Positions 16,278-24,393 of a DNA stretch of 38,245 nucleotides are shown in pieces. The notes beneath the pieces are model-generated. The model saw only the letters and a program-made list of their open reading frames with translations, had not been told where the DNA came from and did not search any database. The position numbers were made by a program, and so were the translations under genes. The first letter of the stretch is position 1, and each line of letters starts with the position of its first letter. Location: assembly GCA_021801525.1 (NCBI GenBank), contig JAJYXW010000166.1, positions 1 through 38,245 on the forward strand, read 5' to 3'. Source of the DNA: Actinomycetes bacterium. Its GTDB lineage: Bacteria; Actinomycetota; Acidimicrobiia; Acidimicrobiales; JAJYXR01.

Positions 16278-17591
16278 ATGAGGGTCGACGTCCTGGCCGT
16301 AGGCACCGAGCTGCTCCTCGGTCAGATCCCCGACACCAACTCCGCCTGGCTCGGCCGCGAGCTTGCGGCTGCGGGCGTCGACTCCCACTTCCACCAGGCA
16401 GTCGGTGACAACCAGCCCCGCATCGTCCTTGCACTGCGCACCGCGCTTGCCCGGAGCGACGGCGTCATCGTCTGCGGCGGGCTCGGTCCCACCCACGACG
16501 ACATCACGCGCGAGGCAATAGCCGAGGTGATGAACGTGCCGCTGGTGCGCGACGACTCGCTCGTCGAGGGCATCCGTGCCCTCTTCGCTTCACGAGGCCG
16601 CACAATGCCCGAGAGCAATGCCCGCCAAGGTGACGTGCCCGTTGGAGCGGAGGTGATCCCCCAGACGCTCGGCACGGCCCCTGGGCTCGTCTGCCCGGTA
16701 GGCAACAAGGTCGTCTACGCACTTCCTGGCGTCCCCTATGAGATGTACGACATGTTCACCCGGGCTGTGCTCCCGGACCTGCGGGCGCGCATGGCGAGCG
16801 CGGGCGGGCCGTCCACGATAGCGAGCCGGGTTCTAAAGACGTGGGGGCTCAGCGAGTCCGGCCTTTCGGAGTTGCTGGCTCCCCGGGTGGCAGCTCTCGA
16901 CGCGTCGGGAGGAAACCCTACGATCGCATTCCTCGCAAGCGGGGTCGAAGGCATCAAGGTTCGCGTGACGGCGAAGGGGGACAGCCACTCCCGCGTCGCC
17001 GCCATGCTCGACGCAGAAGAGAAGGAGCTCCGCGCGCTTGCCGGGGACCGCGTCTTCGGAGTGGACGGCGACACGATGGAGTCGGTCGTCGGGGGGATGC
17101 TCGAAGCGCGAGGGCTCACGCTCGCTACAGCGGAATCCCTCACCGGAGGAATGGTCTCCTCCCGGCTGGTCGGGGTGCCCGGCGCGAGCCGCTGGTTCCG
17201 CGGATCGCTCGTCGCGTACGATTCATCGGTGAAGTACGGCCTCCTAGGGTTGGAAGAGGGCCCTGTGGTGACTGCCGAAGCCGCCATGTCCATGGCCGCC
17301 GCGGTGAAGCGCTTGCTCGGAGCCGACGTGGGCCTTGCCCTGACGGGCGTCGCTGGCCCCGACCCACAAGAAGGCCAGCCTCCCGGCACGGTAATGGTGG
17401 GTCTAGCCATGCCAGCCGGAGCCGTGCCAGCCGGAGCCATGCCGGCCGGCGCGGGTTTCGACCAACCGATCGAATCAGTCGAGCTGACCCTTCCCGGCGA
17501 CCGGGAACGTGTACGCCAGTACGCCACCATCTCCGCTCTCGACCTGCTGCGCCGGCGCTTGCTCGGCACCCAGCCTGGCTGCACGGCCTGA
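16278..17591 (+). CDS. cinA: CinA-family protein (competence/damage-inducible, NMN deamidase type)
   Basis: This 437-residue protein has an N-terminal MoCF-binding-like domain (VLAVGTELLLGQIPDTNSAWLGREL, then VCGGLGPTHDDITREAI). A C-terminal CinA/PncC domain follows (TLATAESLTGGMVSSRLVGVPGAS, GVAGPDPQEGQPPGTV). CinA proteins act as ADP-ribose pyrophosphatase and/or nicotinamide mononucleotide deamidase in pyridine nucleotide recycling, and are often next to recA. A 15-bp minisatellite inserts MPAGAVPAGAMPAGAG in a loop before the final helix. The ATG at 16278 starts exactly at the conserved MRVDVLAVG; an upstream in-frame start lies within pgsA and is unlikely. It is 28 bp from pgsA. Confidence 0.93.
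   Translation: MRVDVLAVGTELLLGQIPDTNSAWLGRELAAAGVDSHFHQAVGDNQPRIVLALRTALARSDGVIVCGGLGPTHDDITREAIAEVMNVPLVRDDSLVEGIRALFASRGRTMPESNARQGDVPVGAEVIPQTLGTAPGLVCPVGNKVVYALPGVPYEMYDMFTRAVLPDLRARMASAGGPSTIASRVLKTWGLSESGLSELLAPRVAALDASGGNPTIAFLASGVEGIKVRVTAKGDSHSRVAAMLDAEEKELRALAGDRVFGVDGDTMESVVGGMLEARGLTLATAESLTGGMVSSRLVGVPGASRWFRGSLVAYDSSVKYGLLGLEEGPVVTAEAAMSMAAAVKRLLGADVGLALTGVAGPDPQEGQPPGTVMVGLAMPAGAVPAGAMPAGAGFDQPIESVELTLPGDRERVRQYATISALDLLRRRLLGTQPGCTA
17411..17455. repeat. 15-bp in-frame repeat inside cinA
   Basis: GCCAGCCGGAGCCGT, GCCAGCCGGAGCCAT and a diverged third unit encode P-A-G-A-V/M repeats in a loop of the C-terminal CinA domain. Confidence 0.85.
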
Positions 17592-17691
17592 GAATGCCGC
17601 TCCTCGCAAAATCCTGTGCCGATCCTGTGCAGGGCGCGCACAGCGAAGCCAAGGCCGGGCATATCCTCGCCCGCGAAGAGGAGCCCAGGAG

Positions 17692-18096
17692 ATGGGCGGG
17701 TTGTGCCGGGAGGATCCCCTTGTGCTCGAAGGTGTAGCCGAGTCCATAGACGAGCTCCGCCACGAGGTGGCGCGTCTCGAAGGTGAGCTCACTGCCACGC
17801 GGGCGCAAGTGGCCACGCTCGAGTCTGCGGAGCAGCAGCTGCGCGCAGAGATCGAGGCGTGCAAGGTCGGGGAGGCGACGGCGCGTGCCGAGCTCGCTCA
17901 GCTCCAGCGCCGCGCCGACGAGCACGACGAAGTCGCTCGCAAGCAGATTGCCGCCCTGGAAGAGCAGCTTGCCCAGGCTCGCCGCCTCGAGGAGCAGGCC
18001 GAGAGCGAGCGCGCGGCCGTGATCGCCGCCCTCGGGCGCCGCGCGCGGCGCCAGCTCGAAGCTCGAGGCGAGCCGGAAGATCCAACGGTGCCGTGA
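17692..18096 (+). CDS. coiled-coil protein of unknown function
   Basis: This 134-residue protein consists mostly of one long amphipathic helix, from about residue 18 to 115. It is rich in Glu, Ala, Arg and Gln with heptad Leu (IDELRHEVARLEGELTAT and on). There is no signal peptide and no membrane span. The C-terminus (RRARRQLEARGEP) is basic. The ATG at 17692 has GAGGAG eight bases upstream. It sits between cinA and thpR in the recA gene run, 100 bp after cinA and 27 bp before thpR. I recognise no family; a structural or partner-binding role is only inference from shape. Confidence 0.7.
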   Translation: MGGLCREDPLVLEGVAESIDELRHEVARLEGELTATRAQVATLESAEQQLRAEIEACKVGEATARAELAQLQRRADEHDEVARKQIAALEEQLAQARRLEEQAESERAAVIAALGRRARRQLEARGEPEDPTVP

Positions 18097-18123
18097 CTCG
18101 CCGCTCCGAGTAGACAGTCGCGC

Positions 18124-18663
18124 ATGCGCCTGTTCATCGCCGCCTGGCCGCCACCCGAGGTGCTCGACCGCATCGAGGCACTCGAGCGACCCGACGTGGC
18201 AGGTCTCAGGTGGTCGACGCGTGACCAATGGCACGTGACGCTCCGCTTCCTCGGAGAGCTGACGGGCGCCGCCAGCCTGACGGAGAGCCTGGAGGCATGG
18301 AGCGCGAAAGAACAGCCCATTCCAGCTGTAAATCATCCTGTCGAGGCAACCTTGGGACCCGCGACGGCATGGTTCCCCGGCTCGCGCATCCTGCAGGTTC
18401 CTGTCCGTGGCCTCGACGAGTTGGCCCTCGAAGTGAGCGAAGTGACTCGCTCCATCGGCCGGGCACCAGAGCGCTTCTCCGGTCACCTGACCTTGGCGAG
18501 GGCAAGGGGGAGGGGCGTGCCCGGCTCGCGGGCACGGATCCTGGCCGGCGTCCCGATCGAAGCCAGGTGGGTAGTGGACGAGCTGGCGGTTGTGGCATCC
18601 ACTCCCACGCCTAGTGGCTCGCGCTACGAAGTGGTGAGTCGCGTGGCGCTGCACCGATCCTGA
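18124..18663 (+). CDS. thpR: RNA 2',3'-cyclic phosphodiesterase (2'-5' RNA ligase, LigT/ThpR)
   Basis: This 179-residue protein of the 2H phosphoesterase superfamily opens with the typical MRLFIAAWPP. It holds both histidine motifs, HVTLRF near residue 38 and HLTLAR near 121, which form the active site that opens 2',3'-cyclic phosphates on RNA or joins 2'-5' ends. Length is normal. ATG 18124 is the natural start. It lies 27 bp after the coiled-coil gene and some 200 bp before recA, in the same direction, an order seen in other actinobacteria. The physiological RNA substrate is unknown. Confidence 0.9.
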   Translation: MRLFIAAWPPPEVLDRIEALERPDVAGLRWSTRDQWHVTLRFLGELTGAASLTESLEAWSAKEQPIPAVNHPVEATLGPATAWFPGSRILQVPVRGLDELALEVSEVTRSIGRAPERFSGHLTLARARGRGVPGSRARILAGVPIEARWVVDELAVVASTPTPSGSRYEVVSRVALHRS

Positions 18664-18862
18664 GGTGCATCCACCATCGCACAGACGTTCGTAACTACAC
18701 TGGTGGGATGCGTGGGTGCCAGCCGGGACCGAAGACCGGGACCGAGGGCCGTCCCCCACCTCGGCCCGCCGGCCGCCGTTGCGTCCGGGGCCACTGTTAC
18801 ACCCCACCCGTATGGTCATGAGGTCGGAGCAACCGAGGCAGAGCAAGCTAGGAGAGCAGGCA

Positions 18863-19963
18863 ATGGAACGTGACAAAGCAATAGAGGCTGCTGTAGGCCA
18901 GATAGAGAAGCAGTTCGGCAAGGGGTCGATCATGCGGATGGGCGAGAACGCCAGCATGTCCATCGAGTCGATACCAACCGGGGCGATGGCGCTCGACCTG
19001 GCATTGGGAATAGGCGGCCTACCGCGTGGCCGCATAGTCGAAGTCTACGGACCCGAGTCCTCCGGCAAGTCCACCCTCGCGATGCACGTGGTGGCAGAGG
19101 CCCAGCGCAACGGGGGAATCTGCGCCTACATAGACGCGGAGCACGCGATGGACCCCGTGTACGCGAAGGCGATCGGAGTCGACATCGACGACCTGCTCAT
19201 CTCCCAGCCCGACACCGGCGAGCAAGCGCTGGAGATCGCCGACATGCTGATCCGCTCGGGAGCGCTCGACGTCCTGGTGATCGACTCCGTCGCCGCCCTC
19301 ACCCCCCGCGCTGAGATAGAGGGCGACATGGGGGACGCCCACGTGGGATTGCAGGCACGTCTCATGTCCCAGGCGCTCCGCAAGCTGACCGCCACCTTGT
19401 CGAAGTCCCGCACCATAGCCGTGTTCATCAATCAGTTGAGGGAGAAGATCGGCGTCGTCTACGGATCCCCCGAAGTCACTCCCGGGGGGCGGGCGCTCAA
19501 GTTCTACGCCTCCGTGCGCCTCGACATACGCAGGGTGGAGGCGATCAAGGACGGCCCGGACGTGGTGGGCAGCCGGACCCGCGTGAAGGTGGTGAAGAAC
19601 AAGTGCGCCCCACCCTTCAAGCAGGCGGAGTTCGACATCATGTACGGCAAGGGCATAAGCCGCGAGGGCTCCCTCCTCGACGTCGGGGTGGAGCTGGGCT
19701 TTGTGAAGAAGTCCGGTGCATGGTTCACCTACGAGGGCGAGCAGCTCGGCCAGGGTAGGGAGAACGTGAAGCAGTTCCTGGCGGAGACCCCGGAGCTGAT
19801 GGTGGAGATCAACGAGCGCATACGCGCGCAGCTCGGCATGGGTGACGCCGCAGGCGATGCCGAGGAGGACTCCATCGCCGCAGCAGGTGAGATCACCTCG
19901 GAGGACTCGGCCCGGCCAGCCACTGACAAGACCGGCGCGCTCGAGAAGGCCGTCCTCGACTGA
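18863..19963 (+). CDS. recA: RecA recombinase
   Basis: This 366-residue RecA is the ATP-dependent strand-exchange protein of homologous recombination and co-protease of the SOS response. It shows [11 protein letters not shown], Walker [10 protein letters not shown] (63-71), Walker [13 protein letters not shown], loop L1 EIEGDMGD, loop L2 [22 protein letters not shown], and [15 protein letters not shown]. No intein interrupts it. The tail is acidic as usual. ATG 18863 is preceded by GGAGAG at 18851-18856. I could not find an actinobacterial SOS box (GAAC-N4-GTTC) in the 200 bp upstream. recX, which often follows recA, is absent; a convergent DUF3048 gene follows instead. Confidence 0.98.
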   Translation: MERDKAIEAAVGQIEKQFGKGSIMRMGENASMSIESIPTGAMALDLALGIGGLPRGRIVEVYGPESSGKSTLAMHVVAEAQRNGGICAYIDAEHAMDPVYAKAIGVDIDDLLISQPDTGEQALEIADMLIRSGALDVLVIDSVAALTPRAEIEGDMGDAHVGLQARLMSQALRKLTATLSKSRTIAVFINQLREKIGVVYGSPEVTPGGRALKFYASVRLDIRRVEAIKDGPDVVGSRTRVKVVKNKCAPPFKQAEFDIMYGKGISREGSLLDVGVELGFVKKSGAWFTYEGEQLGQGRENVKQFLAETPELMVEINERIRAQLGMGDAAGDAEEDSIAAAGEITSEDSARPATDKTGALEKAVLD

Positions 19964-20001
19964 GCCAGCTGCCCATCCGCTGGGGCGACCGGAGAGGTCG
20001 G

Positions 20002-20028
20002 AGCAGGCTGACCCTCCGGCTGCCTGCT
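20002..20028. terminator. hairpin between convergent recA and DUF3048 genes
   Basis: AGCAGGC and GCCTGCT form a perfect 7-bp stem with a 13-base loop in the 66-bp gap between two converging stops. There is no T tract, so a classical intrinsic terminator is uncertain, but the position suits a shared terminator. Confidence 0.4.
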
Positions 20029-20029
20029 C

Positions 20030-21154
20030 TCACCCGGCTGGCGGGGAGCCCGTCGCGCTGACGACGATATTGGATGGGACCAGTTCCACCCACGTCCTGC
20101 CAGGGGCCAGCGGTATCGTCGCACCGTCAGAAGCTACGAGGCGGGTGCGGTTCATGAGAGTTGCCCGCTGCCAGGTGCCAGCCACCCCGACGCCGTTGCG
20201 GAACACCTCGAGAGGCCCGCTGCCGGTGAGGGTCGCCTCCACCTCGTAGCCGCCCAGGTTGTTCTCGAGCCAGGGACCGAGGTGGATTTGCACCTTCTGG
20301 ACGACGATGTTGGTGGTGGATATCTGCCGGCCGCTCGTCAGCATGGCCGGCGATGACCCGTAGTCGAGCAGGTACTGCCCGGTAGATGCGTCGTAGTGCC
20401 AGTACGCGGGCGAGTAGACGGAGAAGGGTATGTGGACGGTGGTGGCCGGGGAGCCTGAAGGCACCGCCGTGGAGTAGGTGAACAAGGGCTTCGGCGGTGT
20501 GGTATCCGACGGGGTGATCCCCCATCCTGATGCTGTCGTTATGTAGGTCGAGTACGGAGCCACCCGGCCGAAGTCGTGCTGGATTATGCCTCCGTAGGAG
20601 AACAGGTCGTCATCCACGATCGCGGCCGAGCGCAGCGCGGCAAGCACGGGGTTTATGCCGCCCATGTGGATGAACAACGGCTTGCTCAGTTGCTCGAGGA
20701 TCCCGACGTCGACCAGCCGCGCCGAGCGTATGGGACCGACGAGCGGCGCCTGGCTGCACTGGTACACCGCGACAAAGCGCGTAACACCGCCTTCGACCGG
20801 CTCATCGAAGACGATGTCGGCATGGTCGAGGCCGCTCTGCGGCCGTGCGGCGGGGTAGTTGTCCACTTTGATCGCCAGTGCGGGCCGGCTCGGCACATGA
20901 CCACCCGGAGCAGGCAGACCCGTGAGGGGGCACACCGGGCCATCCGGCTCGATCGTGGCCGAAGTCCGCGCAACGCGCGGAGCTCGCACCTTCTTGGGCG
21001 TGACGTGCTTGCTACCGGCTGTGACCACCAACGCCACCGTTGCGACACCGAGGAGCACGGCAAGCGCGATGAAGCCTGCCGTCCATATCCAAGAGCTTCC
21101 CCTGGGTTCCTGCTTGCCGGGCCTCCGCTTGACGTGGCGCCCCCTGGCGCTCAC
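20030..21154 (-). CDS. DUF3048 (YerB-type) membrane-anchored protein
   Basis: This 374-residue protein has a basic N-terminus, one transmembrane helix at about 22-46 (WTAGFIALAVLLGVATVALVV), and an extracellular DUF3048 region. The family signature is clear: CPLTGLPAP, RPALAIKVDNYPAARPQSGLDHADIVFDEPVEGGVTRF split over 95-130, then PLVGPIRSAR. The C-terminal half holds the second DUF3048 domain (WVELVP near the end). The family is widespread in Gram-positive bacteria and has no firmly known activity. The start is GTG with a weak GGGAA upstream. It is divergent from the acyltransferase across a minisatellite and convergent with recA. Confidence 0.87.
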   Translation of the reverse strand: MSARGRHVKRRPGKQEPRGSSWIWTAGFIALAVLLGVATVALVVTAGSKHVTPKKVRAPRVARTSATIEPDGPVCPLTGLPAPGGHVPSRPALAIKVDNYPAARPQSGLDHADIVFDEPVEGGVTRFVAVYQCSQAPLVGPIRSARLVDVGILEQLSKPLFIHMGGINPVLAALRSAAIVDDDLFSYGGIIQHDFGRVAPYSTYITTASGWGITPSDTTPPKPLFTYSTAVPSGSPATTVHIPFSVYSPAYWHYDASTGQYLLDYGSSPAMLTSGRQISTTNIVVQKVQIHLGPWLENNLGGYEVEATLTGSGPLEVFRNGVGVAGTWQRATLMNRTRLVASDGATIPLAPGRTWVELVPSNIVVSATGSPPAG

Positions 21155-21265
21155 GGCTGGAGATTCCCGAGCGGTTCCGTGGCTCCCCGAGCGCGCATGG
21201 CGACAACCATACCGGCATTCCGACCGCGCTCGGTGGCATTCGCTGCCGGCACCGGAGGCAAGATC

Positions 21266-21403
21266 GGCATGGGCCGCATCAGAGGCGGCATGGGCCGCAT
21301 CAGAGGCGGCATGGGCCGCATGGGCCGCAGGGGCCGCAGGGGCGGCATGGGCCGCATCAGAGGCGGCATGGGCCGCATCAGAGGCAACGTCGGCACCAGA
21401 GGC
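21266..21403. repeat. 21-bp tandem repeat between DUF3048 and acyltransferase genes
   Basis: GGCATGGGCCGCATCAGAGGC repeats exactly at 21266-21286, 21287-21307 and 21344-21364, with a further close copy at 21365-21385. A shorter GGGCCGCAT/G variant lies between, and an 18-bp AACGTCGGCACCAGAGGC unit follows. All six frames are open or partly open because of the repeat, but none has gene-like features. I treat the 325-bp divergent gap as non-coding. Confidence 0.8.
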
Positions 21404-21479
21404 AACGTCGGCACCGGCGGCAGGTGCACTGAGCCTCTTGCACGAGCGCGACCTGGAAGGCGCCGGTTAGGGTCTTCTC

Positions 21480-22331
21480 GTGCAGAGCCGATCTCCGATG
21501 CCGCGACGTCGCGGCGAGCCCCCGCAACTCCACCCTTCACCTCACCCCAGAGCGATCCGGAACCTCCGGCCGTGGCTCCGCCACTACGCCACCTCTGCCC
21601 TCCATGCAGCCTGGGAGGGCGTGGGCAGGATCGGTGCCCTCGGTCCCGATCACCCCCGTGCCAGGCGGTTCGGCGCCTTCGGAGAGGGGAGCATGCTCGC
21701 GTTCCCCCCGGGTGCGGTGTACAACGAAGCCTGGATCAAGGTGGGTAGCCACACGATGATCGGTCCGCACGTGTCGATCAGCGCGGGCATGCTTCCTGGT
21801 CAGGAGATGATCATCGACACTGTGGTGTCAATAGGTGACCGCTGCCTCATCGGGAGGGGCAGCCATATCGTCGGGCATTTCTGCATCGACATCGGCGACG
21901 ACGTCCACACCGGTCCCTACGTCTACGTCACCGACCAGAACCACGGCTACGAGGACATCGACCTGCCCATAGGCGTCCAGTGGCCGCTCGACGCAGCCGT
22001 GTCTATCGGCGCCGGCAGCTGGCTGGGGGCGGGTGCGGTCGTGCTGCCCGGTGCACAGGTGGGGAAGCACGTCGTGATCGGTGCGGGCTCGGTGGTGACC
22101 GGCAACATCCCCGACTACTGCGTGGCCGTCGGAGCCCCCGCGCGGGTGGTACGCCGGTACGTGCCCGGCCAAGGATGGACGAGAGTCGGACCGGATGCGA
22201 CAGATCTGTCGGATGCGTCGGATGCCACAGATGTGACGGATATGACGCATGTGCCGGATCTGGCCGATCTGACGGATCTGACGTTCAGGGGACGGTCGCC
22301 CGGACGTTCCGCCGGTCAGCCTTTCGCTTAA
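21480..22331 (+). CDS. hexapeptide-repeat acyltransferase
   Basis: This 283-residue left-handed beta-helix protein has many [LIV]-G-x-x-x-x turns: VSIGDRCLIGRGSHIVG, IDIGDDVHTG, VSIGAGSWLGAGAVVLPGAQVG and VVIGAGSVVTGNIPDYC. These lead to the closing AVGAPARVVRRY, as in maltose, galactoside and serine O-acetyltransferases. A histidine in VTDQNHGYEDID (near 150) is the likely catalytic base. The acceptor is unknown; envelope sugar or polysaccharide is plausible. The tail after residue 235 is a Asp-Ala-Thr/Leu-Thr-Asp low-complexity run from degenerate 9-bp repeats. GTG 21480 has AGGG seven bases upstream; ATG 21498 is possible. Its stop overlaps that of the convergent dehydrogenase. Confidence 0.85.
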   Translation: MQSRSPMPRRRGEPPQLHPSPHPRAIRNLRPWLRHYATSALHAAWEGVGRIGALGPDHPRARRFGAFGEGSMLAFPPGAVYNEAWIKVGSHTMIGPHVSISAGMLPGQEMIIDTVVSIGDRCLIGRGSHIVGHFCIDIGDDVHTGPYVYVTDQNHGYEDIDLPIGVQWPLDAAVSIGAGSWLGAGAVVLPGAQVGKHVVIGAGSVVTGNIPDYCVAVGAPARVVRRYVPGQGWTRVGPDATDLSDASDATDVTDMTHVPDLADLTDLTFRGRSPGRSAGQPFA

Positions 22332-23197
22332 GCCAGCGCGGGGCGCCTCCGGACCATGGCGACCACCGCGGAGTAGTCGAGGTCACCAAAGCCGGCGGCC
22401 AGGGCATCGTCGAGCCATGCCGCAGCATCGGGCGTGAGGCGCAGCCCCACCCTGTGCTCACCTGCTGCCCGGAGAGCCAGGCGGGCGTCCTTTGCAGCCA
22501 GAGCGAGCCGGAAGCGTGCAGGATAGTGGCCCGACTCCAGGTGCGCACGCTTCGACGCGACCGTAACTCCTATAGGAGAACCCTCGAGCACGTCGAGCAC
22601 CGCCTTCTCGGGGAGGCCGAGCCCGTCAGCCACGGCCAGCACCTCTCCCAGGGTAGCCATCAGGTCGACGAGAGCGGTGTTCACGACAACTTTCATCGCC
22701 GCCCCGGAGCCAAGCTCTCCTACCCTCAGCGGGGTACCTAGCACCTGGAGCACTCCCTCCCAGCGCTCGTAGTCCCCGGAAGCACCTCCGGCGAATATCT
22801 TCAGCTCGCCTGCGGCCGCCTGAGGCACGCTGCCGAGCACCGGGGCGTCGAGCATTGGATTGGAGCTGGGCAGCTTCGCGCGTATCGCCCGTACGGCACT
22901 CGGACCTATGGTCGACATGTCCACGTAGGTGGCTCCGGCGTCCAGGGAATGGATCACTCCATCGGGTCCCGACAGGCACTCCATAACGGCGTCCGGGTCG
23001 GCGAGCATGGTGACCACCAGCTCTGCGCCGCTCGTCGCCTTGGCGGGCGTGGACGCAAGGCGCGCTCCGGCCGCGGCGAGCGGCTCTGCACGCCCTGGCG
23101 TGCGGTTCCAGACCGCAACGTCGTGGCCGGACTCGAGCAGCCGTCTCGCCATCGGCAAGCCCATGTTTCCCGTCCCGAGCCATGCGATACGAACCAT
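22328..23197 (-). CDS. NAD(P)-dependent beta-hydroxyacid dehydrogenase
   Basis: This 289-residue member of the 3-hydroxyisobutyrate/tartronate-semialdehyde/glyoxylate reductase family oxidises or reduces small beta-hydroxyacids. The N-terminal Rossmann motif is VRIAWLGTGNMGLPMARRLL. The substrate signature VDMSTIGPSAVRAI and LDAPVLGSVPQAAAGELKIFAGG follows, and the catalytic lysine lies in GSGAAMKVVVN (near residue 170). A C-terminal helical domain completes it. The ATG at 23195-23197 fits the family start. The TAA stop shares TTAA with the acyltransferase stop on the other strand. No neighbour indicates which substrate it uses. Confidence 0.9.
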   Translation of the reverse strand: MVRIAWLGTGNMGLPMARRLLESGHDVAVWNRTPGRAEPLAAAGARLASTPAKATSGAELVVTMLADPDAVMECLSGPDGVIHSLDAGATYVDMSTIGPSAVRAIRAKLPSSNPMLDAPVLGSVPQAAAGELKIFAGGASGDYERWEGVLQVLGTPLRVGELGSGAAMKVVVNTALVDLMATLGEVLAVADGLGLPEKAVLDVLEGSPIGVTVASKRAHLESGHYPARFRLALAAKDARLALRAAGEHRVGLRLTPDAAAWLDDALAAGFGDLDYSAVVAMVRRRPALA

Positions 23198-23399
23198 AAA
23201 ATCCGTGTCTAGCGCGCTCTGCGCCCGGCTGCGAGTCCGGCCACGCAACGAGCATGTAGCCCTGCGTAGCGTAATAAGGCTGGTCAGAGCCTGCGTCCAG
23301 TGCGGCTGGGCGACGCTCCGGGCAGCCTGGTAAATTCGTTGGATCACGAAGCAGCCTCCCCCTATCCCCGCCAGGCAGGCCCCTCGCATTGCCGGGGAG

Positions 23400-24218
23400 G
23401 TGATCGCCGATCAACCCGCCAGCTCCCGTGGCGAGGGTACGTCGCAGCGCGCGGGCGGAGGTGCTCCGGATCAGCCCCACGCGTTGCACCTCCCTTCCCC
23501 CGGAGCCTTCCTCCGCCACGCAGTGATGCCCCTCTGCGAGGGGGTGGTAGGACCGGCAGTGCTCTTCTACGTGGTGCTCGTGCTGGCAGGCTTCGACGGA
23601 GCGCTCTTTGCCGCCCTCGGCTGGTCGCTTGCGGCCATCGCGCGACGGCTCTGCCTTCGCCAGCGAGTCCCGGCGACGGTCGTCCTCGGCACGGTTCTCC
23701 TCGGCGGCCGTACCGCACTCGCTCTCGGCACCCACAGTGCGTTCTTGTACTTCGTGCAGCCCACCGCGACCACTGTCTTGGTAGCGCTCACTTTCCTCGG
23801 ATCTGCACTCGTCGGGCGGCCGGTGATCCGAAAGCTGGCGATCGACTTCTGCCCCTTCGACCCCGACCTGCTGACCAGCCCGCACATGCGCCGATTCTTC
23901 ACGCGCGTCTCGCTACTGTGGGCACTGGTTCTGCTCACCAACGCCGGGACCGTTCTCTGGCTGCTGCTCGTGTCATCCTTGAAGGTTTTCGTGGTGGAGC
24001 GGACGGTCATCTCCGTGGGGCTTCCCGCGCTCGGGGTCGTCGTGTCCATCTGGTGGTTCGTGCGGGCCATGCGCCGGGCAGGCATCACAGTGCACTTCGG
24101 CTTGCCTGCCGTCCTCCCCGCTCCGGTCCTCGGATCTGGGCCGGTCTTAGGATCTGGGCCGGTCTTAGGATCTGGGCCGCTCCTCGAGCGTCGGCGCGTT
24201 CCAAGGACGAGCGCCTAG
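23400..24218 (+). CDS. multi-span membrane protein, VC0807-like
   Basis: This is a 272-residue protein with about six hydrophobic helices: AVLFYVVLVLAGFDGALFAAL, VPATVVLGTVLLGG, TVLVALTFLGSALVG, LLWALVLLTNAGTVLWLLL, and VGLPALGVVVSIWWFV. The motif RPVIRKLAIDFCPFDPDLL resembles the short loop of VC0807/intracellular-septation-like proteins of unknown function. The start is uncertain: GTG 23400 touches its GGGGAG too closely, and an internal ATG near 23526 is possible. The tail carries three exact or near-exact copies of a six-residue repeat, PVLGSG. It is divergent from the dehydrogenase gene. Confidence 0.65.
   Translation: MIADQPASSRGEGTSQRAGGGAPDQPHALHLPSPGAFLRHAVMPLCEGVVGPAVLFYVVLVLAGFDGALFAALGWSLAAIARRLCLRQRVPATVVLGTVLLGGRTALALGTHSAFLYFVQPTATTVLVALTFLGSALVGRPVIRKLAIDFCPFDPDLLTSPHMRRFFTRVSLLWALVLLTNAGTVLWLLLVSSLKVFVVERTVISVGLPALGVVVSIWWFVRAMRRAGITVHFGLPAVLPAPVLGSGPVLGSGPVLGSGPLLERRRVPRTSA
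24123..24176. repeat. 18-bp in-frame repeat at the membrane protein C-terminus
   Basis: CCGGTCTTAGGATCTGGG occurs twice exactly and once with changes. It encodes PVLGSG three times just before the stop. Confidence 0.85.
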
Positions 24219-24393
24219 CTTCGTAAGAGGCCCAGCGGATAGGCGGGGTGGACCAGAGAGTCGTTCATCCAGGCAAGCAGCGCAAGGCGGAGGAGGAAGT
24301 GCAGGCTGGACCGCCTGCACGACGACAACAACGCCGCGATGCGCTGCCTGGGGGACGACGAGCCCGCCGTGCCTATCCGCTGGGCCTCTACGA

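Noticed and set aside
17140-19035. 631-residue minus-strand frame across cinA, thpR and recA
   Set aside because: It lies antisense to three well-identified genes and has no recognisable domain, so it is a composition artefact.
18863-19963. Intein or insertion in recA
   Set aside because: The RecA frame is continuous and all motifs are at normal spacing.
21151-21540. Minus-strand Pro/Met-rich protein (RPMPPL repeats)
   Set aside because: The frame is open only because of the 21-bp repeat. It overlaps the starts of both flanking genes and has no good ribosome site.
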